Source: CAYMAZ01 sp964526285
GTDB lineage: Bacteria; Bacteroidota; Bacteroidia; Bacteroidales; DTU049
Direction: 5' to 3'
Assembly: GCA_964526285.1 (NCBI GenBank)
Contig: CAZGIW010000001.1
Span: forward strand, 66,888-130,887
DNA length: 64,000 nucleotides
Positions within the stretch are counted from its first letter, which is position 1. The number at the start of each line of letters is the position of its first letter. Under the pieces are notes generated by a model, which made no database searches, was not told the origin of the DNA, and saw only the letters and a program-made list of their open reading frames with translations. This document shows, piece by piece, positions 8,902 to 16,669 of this stretch. A program made the position numbers and the translations under genes.

Positions 8902-9672
8902 ATGAAGCAACATCATGTCTCAGTATTTATTAAACACAGCGCTACTATAGTTTTTACTGCTTTGTTGTCTCTTATAGTAATAAAAGCTGATTTTGAAATT
9001 TTCAACATTCAGCTTAAAACAAATGAAAAAAGCACAATAACAGGCTGTCTTCTTCTTTTTTTAATAATTTGTGGTTGGTATTCAGTCAACGTGAAATTAA
9101 AACACATACAGTATAAAAATAGTAGTAAAGACAAAATTACAGAGATTGGAAAATTGGTAAAAATGCTTTTTTACACAGGTGTATTTATGAATATTCTGTT
9201 GTCTTTGGTTGCCATGAAATCATTGTTTGGTGTTATTCCCGATACCCCCGAAGCTCCTGTTTATGTGAAATTGCTTTTTATTCTTTTAATAATTGCAACA
9301 CTGGCGGTTTGGTTTTATGAGTTGTCGATAATTCAAAACAAGGGAAAAAATCAAACTTATAAAAAACCCAGACATCCAGAAGTTTTGTCTGATATTTTGA
9401 TGATGTTATATGCTGGTTTTTCATTGGTGTTTGTATGGAAAAACCTTGTGATATCCAATATTTCTCAAATGAATTTTTCCATGCCCATAAAAGATATTTT
9501 GTCAGTTATTTTACTGGGATTTGCATATATAGTGATATGTTTACCAGTACAAAGAGTCTATTATTTGGAAGAATCTTTGAACAAAGAAAATAATAATACT
9601 GGAAAAAGAATTATGTTATTTCATATTGGAGGCGTCGTTGTTGGAGCACTACTCCCTATGATTACATTTTAA
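8902..9672 (+). CDS. Predicted seven-helix membrane protein, function unknown
   Basis: A 256-aa protein that I do not recognise. Seven hydrophobic segments are visible: about 10-30, 44-62, 87-110, 118-140, 158-180, 192-212 and 232-254. There are no obvious catalytic motifs or charged residues inside the helices. It lies 6 nt downstream of the DUF4296 lipoprotein gene and is probably the last gene of the cysH operon. Its stop codon is 2 nt from the stop of the convergent lipoprotein gene. Confidence 0.75.
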   Translation: MKQHHVSVFIKHSATIVFTALLSLIVIKADFEIFNIQLKTNEKSTITGCLLLFLIICGWYSVNVKLKHIQYKNSSKDKITEIGKLVKMLFYTGVFMNILLSLVAMKSLFGVIPDTPEAPVYVKLLFILLIIATLAVWFYELSIIQNKGKNQTYKKPRHPEVLSDILMMLYAGFSLVFVWKNLVISNISQMNFSMPIKDILSVILLGFAYIVICLPVQRVYYLEESLNKENNNTGKRIMLFHIGGVVVGALLPMITF

Positions 9673-9674
9673 TC

Positions 9675-10097
9675 CTATTGTTTTGTGTAAGTTGCTGTGA
9701 TTGTATCTGTGTCAATTCCTGTTTTAACGGTATAGGAAAACGCGATGGATTTTTGATTGGCCTCCATCAGTCCGTTTCCTTTAACGGTGTAATCTCCGTT
9801 ACACATTTGTTGCTGGTCAATTGAGACAGAAGAACCCGCAATGACGCCAATGGCCTTTTCTGCCGATCCAAGAGAATGAAAGTTATTCAGAAATACATTT
9901 GTTTCATTTGCAGGATCTGCTTCAACCACAACAGTATATGTGAGCTGAGAAGCCTCAACACATGTCCACGTTCCGATGAATTTTTCACGGGCATTTGCAG
10001 GATCGCCATCATCAGGATTATCAGGCTCACAAGAATTAAAAGTAAAAGTAAAAATTCCGGCAATAAAAATGGCAAAAAGTATTCGAATTGTTCTCAT
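9675..10097 (-). CDS. Small outer-membrane lipoprotein, lipocalin-like in character
   Basis: A 140-aa exported lipoprotein. A signal peptide ends in the lipobox FNSC (Cys near 23), followed by an acidic linker (EPDNPDDGDP) of the kind that carries Bacteroidota lipoproteins to the surface. A beta-rich domain begins KFIGTWTCVEASQ, reminiscent of bacterial lipocalin-like domains with the GxW start. Two further cysteines (in TWTCVE and QQMCNG) could form a disulfide. Function is unknown. A -7 box at 10155-10162 lies upstream. Confidence 0.7.
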   Translation of the reverse strand: MRTIRILFAIFIAGIFTFTFNSCEPDNPDDGDPANAREKFIGTWTCVEASQLTYTVVVEADPANETNVFLNNFHSLGSAEKAIGVIAGSSVSIDQQQMCNGDYTVKGNGLMEANQKSIAFSYTVKTGIDTDTITATYTKQ

Positions 10098-10154
10098 AAT
10101 GTGAAGTATTTATAAAAAGACAATTGTAACAAAAATTAAACCAATATTGAAATA

Positions 10155-10162
10155 CAAAAATA
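10155..10162 (-). promoter_or_regulatory. -7 promoter box of the small lipoprotein gene
   Basis: TATTTTTG on the minus strand, 57 nt upstream of the start at 10097. Confidence 0.45.
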
Positions 10163-10200
10163 ATAAATTTATTTTGTAATAAGTAAAAATCCCAATCAAA

Positions 10201-10758
10201 TTAAAAACGAAAGGAGTTAAAGTAATCAACAACAATGTTTTGCTGAATATCAACGGCTGTATTATGCACTCCTATTTGGTATAGTCTGTTGTTAACAAGA
10301 ACAGATCTGTGCCATGATCTTATCATTGTGCTTGTTGTTTCATAATCAATGGCATGACAATCATTCAACATCAGGGTTTGATGTTCAATAATATCAGCAC
10401 CGGTATTGTCGGCCACACCATTCATGGAAGTAAACAGAAGTTCATTTGCATCATACTTATTGATATATTCTTGCGGATAATCAGTGTAAGAAAGAATAAA
10501 CGACATTGATTCAGAAAACTCACAATAGTAAAAATGAGTTTCAAGATTTCCCAAATCTGATTCAACAATTTCAGAAAAAATTTGAGGTTCAGAAGGAAAT
10601 GAGATTTCAAACAGACCATCATCTGATTGAATGTGATGGTTTAGTTCAATGTGTGTTTGTTTAGAAACAGATTCCGGCTGTTCTTCAGATGTTGATGATA
10701 TATTGCACGATACCATCAAAAGCAGAACAGCCGGGATTAAATATTTTAGATTGTTCAA
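10201..10758 (-). CDS. Lipoprotein of unknown function
   Basis: A 185-aa exported lipoprotein with lipobox MVSC (Cys near 18), then a Ser/Thr/Glu linker. The rest (DGLFEISFPSEPQIFSE ... HRSVLVNNRLYQIGV) has the look of PsbP/DUF1795-like alpha-beta domains, with the typical FxISFPxxP opening, but this is a weak impression. It starts only 6 nt after the stop of the upstream T9SS cargo gene, so the two are probably co-transcribed. Confidence 0.7.
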   Translation of the reverse strand: MNNLKYLIPAVLLLMVSCNISSTSEEQPESVSKQTHIELNHHIQSDDGLFEISFPSEPQIFSEIVESDLGNLETHFYYCEFSESMSFILSYTDYPQEYINKYDANELLFTSMNGVADNTGADIIEHQTLMLNDCHAIDYETTSTMIRSWHRSVLVNNRLYQIGVHNTAVDIQQNIVVDYFNSFRF

Positions 10759-10764
10759 AATAAA

Positions 10765-11649
10765 TTATCTTAAAATTTTAATTTTGTAATGATAGGTATT
10801 TGAATTTTGTTGAATAACGGCATTATAAATACCATTTGATAAATGCTGAACATTCAGGAAGAAAGAGCTATTTTGCATTTGTTCATTAATCACAAGTTTT
10901 CCTGTCATGTCATACACATAAACATCAGATTGTCCTTCTCCGGGCAGAGAAAAGAACACCTGATCTGTAGCAGGATTGGGATAAACAGAAGTTCCAAGTA
11001 GCTGCATGGTTCCAATGCCGTCTGTTGAGGTATATTCCATACTCAGGTTGTCAATAAAAAGAGCAGACCCAATTTGTGGGTTAAATCCTCCGGATGAAAC
11101 TAGCAAAATATTCATTGAATCGGGTGTTTCTGTAAGAGTTACATTAAATTGGAAAGGAGTATAGGAAGAAACAACAGCATTAACTATAGACCCTGTCATT
11201 CCGATAGTGTCGCGCTGATTGGTTGTTGGGTTCCACTTGGTAAAAACAGCAGCAATCATTCCGGTATCTCCGTTAACACCAAGATATTTAAAATTGCCTA
11301 AAATTTTTGTTGGTCTCACATTAACAAGAGGAGCCCCTGCAGATGTAAAAGTAAGACCACCACCCATTAAGTCGATCGCCATGTCAGAAAGGGACGCAAT
11401 GCCTGGAAGAGCCATCAGGCTTGCATCTTTGGTTTCAATCAATGCAGCAAAATTACCTGTATGCGCATCGGTTGTTTTGGATAAGGTGTAAATTTGATAT
11501 ACAAATAAGTCAACAGTGAGCCCATACCATGATTGAGGGTGGTTATCATCAGTCCAGTTTTCAAAATCAGCATTTGGAATGGGATTCTGTGAAAAGCTGT
11601 GAAATGAAAACACAGCACAGATTAGAAGAATAATAACATTTCTTTTCAT
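10765..11649 (-). CDS. Secreted protein with T9SS type A sorting domain
   Basis: A 294-aa secreted protein. A signal peptide (about 1-20, ending SFSQ) precedes a PNADFENWTDDNHPQSWYG opening, which is typical of Bacteroidota surface beta-sandwich proteins of the PCMD/carbohydrate-binding kind. The last about 80 residues form a T9SS sorting domain (SVYPNPATDQVFFSLPGE, VYDMTGKLV, LSNGIYNAVI, YHYKIKILR). It is therefore exported across the outer membrane by T9SS. The ligand is unknown. Promoter box at 11668-11675. Probably an operon with the lipoprotein downstream. Confidence 0.85.
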   Translation of the reverse strand: MKRNVIILLICAVFSFHSFSQNPIPNADFENWTDDNHPQSWYGLTVDLFVYQIYTLSKTTDAHTGNFAALIETKDASLMALPGIASLSDMAIDLMGGGLTFTSAGAPLVNVRPTKILGNFKYLGVNGDTGMIAAVFTKWNPTTNQRDTIGMTGSIVNAVVSSYTPFQFNVTLTETPDSMNILLVSSGGFNPQIGSALFIDNLSMEYTSTDGIGTMQLLGTSVYPNPATDQVFFSLPGEGQSDVYVYDMTGKLVINEQMQNSSFFLNVQHLSNGIYNAVIQQNSNTYHYKIKILR

Positions 11650-11667
11650 TGCTTTTTATTTTTTTGA

Positions 11668-11675
11668 CAAAAATA
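11668..11675 (-). promoter_or_regulatory. -7 promoter box of the T9SS cargo gene
   Basis: TATTTTTG on the minus strand, 18 nt before the start codon at 11649. Confidence 0.5.
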
Positions 11676-11721
11676 ACCTAAAGAAGCAAAATAAAAGAAA
11701 AAAAATATTAACAAACAAATG

Positions 11722-13167
11722 TTAAATATTTGATTGATAATTTGTAGGTTTAATAAGGTGTGTAGCAATTATTGCAGTAATAAGAGACACGACAAAAGTT
11801 AAAATAAGACAGCTAATAAATTCTTCCATACCGGTTTGTATCCATACAATTGTAAAAACAATACCTGTAATAATTGTTAAAAAGGCTGCTTTTGCATGAA
11901 ATTTTTTCCAGAAAAGGGATAGTATAATGACTACAGAAAAAGTATCACCAATTCCTGCCCACACATATTTCACAATATTATAAATTAGGTTTTCTCTTGC
12001 AGCCAGAGCAAATCCAAAAGCAAGCAATGACAGTATGGTTGTTATTATTCTTGACCTTTTCAATTGGTTTTCGTTATTTTTATTCTTCCAGCTATCACTG
12101 ATTTCTGTTGCAGACAGAATCAAAAGAGAATTGGCAGTTGATATCATTGCTGCAAAAGCCCCTGTAATAAGTATTGCTGCAATTACAGGAGGAAAGATGG
12201 TTAGAATGACAGCGGGCATTACAGTTTCTCTGTCGGGAATGGCTTGTGGCCCAAACATAGCCAGTCCAATCCAACCAAGAAGCAGTGCACCGGTATATGC
12301 AAAAACAGTCCAAAAAATCCCGATATTTCTTCCAATGATAGCCTGTTTTCTGTTTTTAATTGCCATAAAGCGTGTTGCCAACTGAGGCATTCCTCCCAGA
12401 TATCCAAACATCCAACTGAAGCCGCTGACAATGATAACACCAGCCCCAAATCCTTTGGCTGCGCCGGTAAACGATGAATATTCAGGTCCTGATTTGTGCA
12501 AAGCTTCGGAGATGGATGATGCAAATACGTCCGGATTGTTGGCAAGGTAAATAAAACCCACAATTGGACCAATAACGAGTGTTATAAACATCAATACTGC
12601 CTGAATCACATCAGTATATACAACACTTTTAAAACCCCCATAAATTGTGTATGGAACAACAAAAAGCACAATAATAATAATGCCCAAACGCAAATCAAGC
12701 TGAAACATTTCATTAATTGTCTTACCGCCTCCAATAAATTGAGCTCCAATATAAAAGAAAAAGAAAAATGCAATTATAAGACTGCCCGTAATTTGCATAT
12801 ATTTACCTACAATACCATGTCTTTTAGAAATATACTCCATAAAGGAATTTGCATTGTATTTTTCAGCTTCATCGCGTAACCTGACAGCAATAAAAATCCA
12901 ACCAAGCAAAATACCAAGAACACAGCCAATGGCTGTCCAAATTTCTGTTAATCCCAGGGCATAGGCTGCACCGGGCAATCCAAGGAGTGCCCATGCAGAT
13001 TCTCCGGTTGCCCTTTCTGATAATGCAGCAGCCCAACCGGGTAAATTTCTGCCGGCGATGGCATAATCTTCAGAGCTTTTTACTTTTTTTCCAACGTATA
13101 GACCAACCAGTGTAATGAAAAGCATGTAGATAATCATTACAGTTAGCAAAAGTCCCTGTCCTTCCAT
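11722..13167 (-). CDS. Sodium:solute symporter (SSS family, PutP-like)
   Basis: A 481-aa inner-membrane Na+-coupled symporter with about 13 hydrophobic segments. SSS signatures are visible: the early SSEDYAIAGRNLPGWAAALSE stretch (proline-permease-like), GESAWALLGLPGAAYALG, and the central GGFKSVVYTDVIQAVLMF. A family-typical AAMISTANSLLILSATEIS lies in the C-terminal half. The N-terminal region most resembles sodium/proline symporters, but substrate cannot be fixed from sequence. No associated catabolic genes are adjacent. Start ATG at 13167 gives a first helix at residues 7-25. Confidence 0.9.
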   Translation of the reverse strand: MEGQGLLLTVMIIYMLFITLVGLYVGKKVKSSEDYAIAGRNLPGWAAALSERATGESAWALLGLPGAAYALGLTEIWTAIGCVLGILLGWIFIAVRLRDEAEKYNANSFMEYISKRHGIVGKYMQITGSLIIAFFFFFYIGAQFIGGGKTINEMFQLDLRLGIIIIVLFVVPYTIYGGFKSVVYTDVIQAVLMFITLVIGPIVGFIYLANNPDVFASSISEALHKSGPEYSSFTGAAKGFGAGVIIVSGFSWMFGYLGGMPQLATRFMAIKNRKQAIIGRNIGIFWTVFAYTGALLLGWIGLAMFGPQAIPDRETVMPAVILTIFPPVIAAILITGAFAAMISTANSLLILSATEISDSWKNKNNENQLKRSRIITTILSLLAFGFALAARENLIYNIVKYVWAGIGDTFSVVIILSLFWKKFHAKAAFLTIITGIVFTIVWIQTGMEEFISCLILTFVVSLITAIIATHLIKPTNYQSNI

Positions 13168-13211
13168 TTCAGAATTTTTTTACAATATTAAAAAAAAATG
13201 AGTAAAAAGCT

Positions 13212-13219
13212 TAAATTTG
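13212..13219 (+). promoter_or_regulatory. -7 promoter box of the RNase H gene
   Basis: TAAATTTG, 31 nt upstream of the TTG start at 13251. Confidence 0.5.
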
Positions 13220-13250
13220 CTGATTGTAAATAATCAATATCGTTATTAGA

Positions 13251-13871
13251 TTGAAGTCTAAACAAAAATTTTATGTCGTATGGGAGGGTCGAACTCCCGG
13301 ATTGTTCCATAGCTGGGAAGAATGCAGAAAATCAGTTGAAGGCTTTAAAGATGCAAAATATAAATCATTTGAAACAGAACAACAGGCCAGCAAAGCCATG
13401 ACAGAGAGCTATATAAAACATATAGTAAAAACCAAAAAACCAGCGAAGAGAATATTAACAGGGGAGGGGGGGGCCATTGAAAGAAGCATTTGTGTTGATG
13501 CAGCTTGTTCTGTGCAAAAACAAATCATGGAATACAGAGGTGTTTTTTGTAAAACAGAAAAAATATTATTTCACAAAGGTCCTTTTCAGGGAGGATCAAA
13601 TAATATTGGTGAATTTCTGGCAATTGTACATGCACTCTCATATCTGAAAAAAAACAAAATCAATTATCCTGTTTATACAGATTCAGTGACTGCAATGAGC
13701 TGGGTTAATAAAAAACAGATAAATACCAAAATTGAAACAGGAGAATCGGTTCAAATTTTAATAGACAAAGCCCTGGAGTGGTTGCATAAAAACAACATCA
13801 CTCAATATACAATATTGAAGTGGAATACAGAGCAATGGGGAGAAATCCCAGCTGATTTCGGAAGAAAATAG
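13251..13871 (+). CDS. rnhA: Ribonuclease HI with N-terminal viroplasmin (hybrid-binding) domain
   Basis: Cytoplasmic RNase HI that cleaves RNA in RNA:DNA hybrids. Residues 6-50 form a caulimovirus viroplasmin-type hybrid-binding domain (FYVVWEGRTPGLFHSWEEC ... FKDAKYKSF). Residues 75-206 form the RNase H fold with the catalytic acid set D83, E121 (NNIGEFLAIVHAL), D144 (VYTDS) and D202. No ATG precedes the conserved N-terminus. The in-frame codons back to the stop at 13227 are otherwise non-start codons, so TTG at 13251 is the likely start. Convergent with the ArsR gene. Confidence 0.92.
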   Translation: MKSKQKFYVVWEGRTPGLFHSWEECRKSVEGFKDAKYKSFETEQQASKAMTESYIKHIVKTKKPAKRILTGEGGAIERSICVDAACSVQKQIMEYRGVFCKTEKILFHKGPFQGGSNNIGEFLAIVHALSYLKKNKINYPVYTDSVTAMSWVNKKQINTKIETGESVQILIDKALEWLHKNNITQYTILKWNTEQWGEIPADFGRK

Positions 13872-13877
13872 AAAAAT

Positions 13878-14174
13878 CTACTTAGAGCACTTATCCAAAC
13901 ATTCTTTAATAATATTAATGATGTTTGGTCTTAGCATGTAAAAAGTATTTTTTCCAGCTCTTTTTGCTTCAAGAACGCCCTTGCTTTTCAAAATATTCAA
14001 ATGGTGAGAAGCAGCAGCCTGTTCTATCTCAAGACGATTGTAAATCTGAGTAACATTGAGTTGCTTTTCTTTTTCAAGCATTTGAATAATTGCTATTCTC
14101 ATTGGATGAGAAATTGCCCTGAATTTACTGGCGGCTTCTTCCAATTTTCTTGGATCCAGAACGTATTTTGCCAT
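13878..14174 (-). CDS. ArsR/SmtB-family winged-helix transcriptional regulator
   Basis: A 98-aa DNA-binding protein. The winged helix-turn-helix is clear: FRAISHPMRIAIIQMLEKEKQLNVTQI, then recognition helix QAAASHHLNILKSKGVLEAKRAGKNTFYML. The ArsR metal motif ELCVCDL is absent; the only cysteine visible is in the C-terminal KECLDKCSK tail, so metal sensing is uncertain. In Bacteroidota such stand-alone short regulators are common. Promoter box at 14201-14208. Targets unknown; no transporter or reductase is divergently paired with it. Confidence 0.85.
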   Translation of the reverse strand: MAKYVLDPRKLEEAASKFRAISHPMRIAIIQMLEKEKQLNVTQIYNRLEIEQAAASHHLNILKSKGVLEAKRAGKNTFYMLRPNIINIIKECLDKCSK

Positions 14175-14200
14175 AGTGTTTATAATTTTAATATCCCATG

Positions 14201-14208
14201 CAAAGATA
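14201..14208 (-). promoter_or_regulatory. -7 promoter box of the ArsR gene
   Basis: TATCTTTG on the minus strand, 26 nt before the start codon. Confidence 0.5.
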
Positions 14209-14249
14209 TTAATAAATGGACAAAAACAATATTTTTTTGAATTTATTTT

Positions 14250-14783
14250 CTAAAATTCAAACATTGAGTGTAGAGGAGCAAGAGAGGAAAGCTTAGGTGC
14301 TGCTTGTAAAAAGCCCAATTGACACAGAAAAGAAAAGTGTACTTCTTTTACGGAAAACATAGAAACAAGATCATAACTTGCTGTTGCAGTACCCCCTGTG
14401 GCCAAAAGATCATCATGAATTAGTACAATATCGTCATTATTAAAAGCATCTTTATGTACTTCTAGCTTGTCCGTTCCGTATTCAAGCTCATATTCTACAG
14501 AATAGGTGTCAGAAGGAAGTTTTCCTGGTTTGCGAATGGGAACAAAACCAGCATTCAGACGATAAGCAAGCGCTCCACCAATAATAAAACCCCGTGATTC
14601 AATGCAGGCAACCTTAGTAATTCCTGCATTTTTATAAAGTTCGTAAAAGTAATCTACAATAAAAGCAAAAAGATCTGGTTGTTTTAATGCAGTTGTGATG
14701 TCTTTGAACAGAATTCCCTCTTTAGGAAAATCAGGCACATCGCGTATTGCTGCTTTTACTTGTTCAATTGTTACAGTTTTCAT
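14250..14783 (-). CDS. apt: Adenine phosphoribosyltransferase
   Basis: Purine salvage enzyme making AMP from adenine and PRPP in the cytoplasm (177 aa). Visible features are the N-terminal IRDVPDFPKEGILFKDITTAL, the ESRGFIIGGALAYRL hood region, FVPIRKPGKLP, and the PRPP-binding loop IVLIHDDLLATGGTA. The frame extends upstream to 14822, but the start at 14783 (MKTVTIEQ) matches the family and lies 12 nt after the promoter box at 14796-14803. The upstream extension would overlap the divergent promoter. Confidence 0.95.
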   Translation of the reverse strand: MKTVTIEQVKAAIRDVPDFPKEGILFKDITTALKQPDLFAFIVDYFYELYKNAGITKVACIESRGFIIGGALAYRLNAGFVPIRKPGKLPSDTYSVEYELEYGTDKLEVHKDAFNNDDIVLIHDDLLATGGTATASYDLVSMFSVKEVHFSFLCQLGFLQAAPKLSSLAPLHSMFEF

Positions 14784-14795
14784 TGTTTTTAATTT

Positions 14796-14803
14796 CAAAG
14801 ATA
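14796..14803 (-). promoter_or_regulatory. -7 promoter box of apt
   Basis: TATCTTTG on the minus strand, 12 nt before the apt start. It is separated by one base from the plus-strand box of the divergent amidohydrolase gene. Confidence 0.6.
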
Positions 14804-14804
14804 T

Positions 14805-14812
14805 TAATTTTG
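14805..14812 (+). promoter_or_regulatory. -7 promoter box of the amidohydrolase gene
   Basis: TAATTTTG, 19 nt before the ATG at 14832. Its upstream -33 region must lie inside the apt leader and start. Confidence 0.55.
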
Positions 14813-14831
14813 TCAATATCAAATAAAGAAA

Positions 14832-15992
14832 ATGAAAATCACAGCCGATTATATTTTTTTGTCAGAAGGCAAACTTGTTTCTGATATTTGTATAGATGTT
14901 GGGGATAATGGTATTATCAAAGAAGTAACAACTATTGCCGGTGAAGAAACAGATATTGTTAGATATAAAGGAATACTGGTTCCCGGGTTATTCAATTGTC
15001 ATGCCCATATGGAGCTTGCGGGTCATCATTTTGAAAATACTGAAGGTGTTGAAAACTTTTTGCTACAAATGAAAAAAGCATACAATTCAGGTTTGTTTTC
15101 AAAAAATACAAAGCAAATTAAAACACAGCAGGATGATTTTTATAAACAAGGGATAAATTTTGTTGCAGATATTTGTAATACCGAAAATTCAATTGAAAGT
15201 AAAAAGAATTCAAAAATCACGTTTTATAATTTCATTGAAGTATTCGAAAGTTATTTTGATAAAACAGATGAGAAATTTAAGAACCAATTAAAAATTCAAC
15301 AGATTTTTCAAAACAATGGATTGTTATCGTCTCTTGCACCTCATGCCATGTATTCTTTATCTGAAAAAATGTTAGAAATATTTAGTAAATATAATACAGA
15401 TAATAAATGTATTAGCACAATTCACTTTAAGGAATGCTCTAAAGAGAATGATCTTTTGAAGTTGCAACAAAAACTCTATAATACTCTAACCAGCAATGAA
15501 ATAACATTTAAGACGAAGTTTTATAGAGAAAAAAATACTGAAGAGGTTTTTAAAGCATTATTTCACATTGATCAAGCCATATTACTTGTACACTCAATTT
15601 ATATGAACAAAAATGAGTGTGATTTTATAAGGGAACACTACAAAAATTCAGCTATTTGCATATGTCCGTCTTCCAATTTAAAACTTGAGGGAAAAATGGC
15701 AAAAAATGAAATTATTGAAAAATATTCAAAAAAAGTTTTTTTGGGAACAGACGGAGAGGTTTCAAATAAAAAAATGCAAATACTTTATGAAATGTTTTTA
15801 TTTCAAAATTATTACAATCAAAGCATAGAAGAAATTTTATCAATGGTAACAAATTTTCCAGCTGAATTTTTTCAACAGAAAAAAATGGGAAAAATAAAAC
15901 CCGGATATAAACCGGGTATATGCCTAATTAAAAATTTTAATAAGAGAAAAATGATGTTGACAAAAGAATCAGAATCTGAAAGAATATTTTAG
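14832..15992 (+). CDS. Amidohydrolase-family metal-dependent hydrolase or deaminase
   Basis: A 386-aa cytoplasmic enzyme of the amidohydrolase superfamily, closest in character to the SsnA / chlorohydrolase / aminofutalosine-deaminase group. The metal-binding HxH is H57/H59 in FNCHAHMEL. Further family landmarks are APHAMYSLS, a His with nearby Glu in TIHFKEC, HSIYM, and the catalytic Asp in LGTDGEVSNKK. The usual LGTDSxxSN is altered at the residue after Asp (Gly instead of Ser). Substrate is unknown. It is markedly AT-rich and lysine/asparagine-rich. It is divergent from apt with interlocked promoter boxes and converges on the next gene with 2 nt between stops. Confidence 0.8.
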   Translation: MKITADYIFLSEGKLVSDICIDVGDNGIIKEVTTIAGEETDIVRYKGILVPGLFNCHAHMELAGHHFENTEGVENFLLQMKKAYNSGLFSKNTKQIKTQQDDFYKQGINFVADICNTENSIESKKNSKITFYNFIEVFESYFDKTDEKFKNQLKIQQIFQNNGLLSSLAPHAMYSLSEKMLEIFSKYNTDNKCISTIHFKECSKENDLLKLQQKLYNTLTSNEITFKTKFYREKNTEEVFKALFHIDQAILLVHSIYMNKNECDFIREHYKNSAICICPSSNLKLEGKMAKNEIIEKYSKKVFLGTDGEVSNKKMQILYEMFLFQNYYNQSIEEILSMVTNFPAEFFQQKKMGKIKPGYKPGICLIKNFNKRKMMLTKESESERIF

Positions 15993-15994
15993 GA

Positions 15995-16531
15995 TTACCA
16001 CACATCCTCTTTCACAACTTTTTCTTTCATCTCAGTTTTTAATCTTTCAATAATGTCTTTTACTGTTTTTTCCACCTGCACAAGATAGTCTTCATATTTG
16101 GGATGGTAGGTGGGATCGGTTTTGTCAAGCCATCTTTCAAGTGGATATTTCGATTGTGCTTTCATTGTAAATTCAGAAAAGGTATATCTGAACCTGTTTT
16201 CTCTGAACTCCAGCCTTAAAACATAATTAACAACGGTGTTGGAAGCAATTTCACTGCCATCTTCCTGTTTGTCAAAAAGTCTGATTCGATGCTGAATAAC
16301 AATACGACCCCCTTCAGGATCTCTCACTTTTGTTACTTCCTGTGAGTTTTTATACTCGGTATTAATCCATTCAATACACCTGTTATAAAGAACGATGGGT
16401 TCTCCATTTTCATTGACAACCTCCTGCCAGGTGATTAATTTTGTATCTTCGTCAACAGGAATATTTGCAATTTGTGCAAATATAAAACAAGAAGAAAAGA
16501 TGAAGAGTAGAGAAAAAATTAGTGATTTCAT
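15995..16531 (-). CDS. Exported DUF4468-type protein
   Basis: A 178-aa exported protein. A signal peptide ends near residue 19 (CFIFAQ). The domain with VDEDTKLITWQEVV, LYNRCIEWINTEY and YVLRLEFRENRFRYTFSEF matches the DUF4468 (TBP-like fold) pattern common in Bacteroidota. The C-terminal about 50 residues are charged and probably helical (VQVEKTVKDIIERLKTEMKEKVV). Function unknown. A possible -7 box (TATATTTG, minus strand) lies at 16582-16589. Confidence 0.75.
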   Translation of the reverse strand: MKSLIFSLLFIFSSCFIFAQIANIPVDEDTKLITWQEVVNENGEPIVLYNRCIEWINTEYKNSQEVTKVRDPEGGRIVIQHRIRLFDKQEDGSEIASNTVVNYVLRLEFRENRFRYTFSEFTMKAQSKYPLERWLDKTDPTYHPKYEDYLVQVEKTVKDIIERLKTEMKEKVVKEDVW

Positions 16532-16581
16532 AATTTGTAATTTTAAATTACGTTGTTAACAAAACATATGCCATGTGAATG

Positions 16582-16589
16582 CAAATATA
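16582..16589 (-). promoter_or_regulatory. -7 promoter box of the DUF4468 gene
   Basis: TATATTTG on the minus strand, 50 nt before the start codon at 16531. Confidence 0.45.
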
Positions 16590-16656
16590 TGAAAATTTTT
16601 AAAAAAGGTATCATATAGTGATTGTTTGAAATTTTTTTTGTAATTTCGTTTGTTTA

Positions 16657-16664
16657 TATTTTTG
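16657..16664 (+). promoter_or_regulatory. -7 promoter box of the DUF4175 operon
   Basis: TATTTTTG, 5 nt before the ATG at 16670. The longer frame from 16622 starts upstream of this box. Confidence 0.5.
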
Positions 16665-16669
16665 AAAAG

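Noticed and set aside
16622..16669. Upstream start of the DUF4175 protein
   Set aside because: The first 16 codons lie across the -7 box at 16657-16664, and MQNILSQLN at 16670 gives a normal start of the first membrane helix region.
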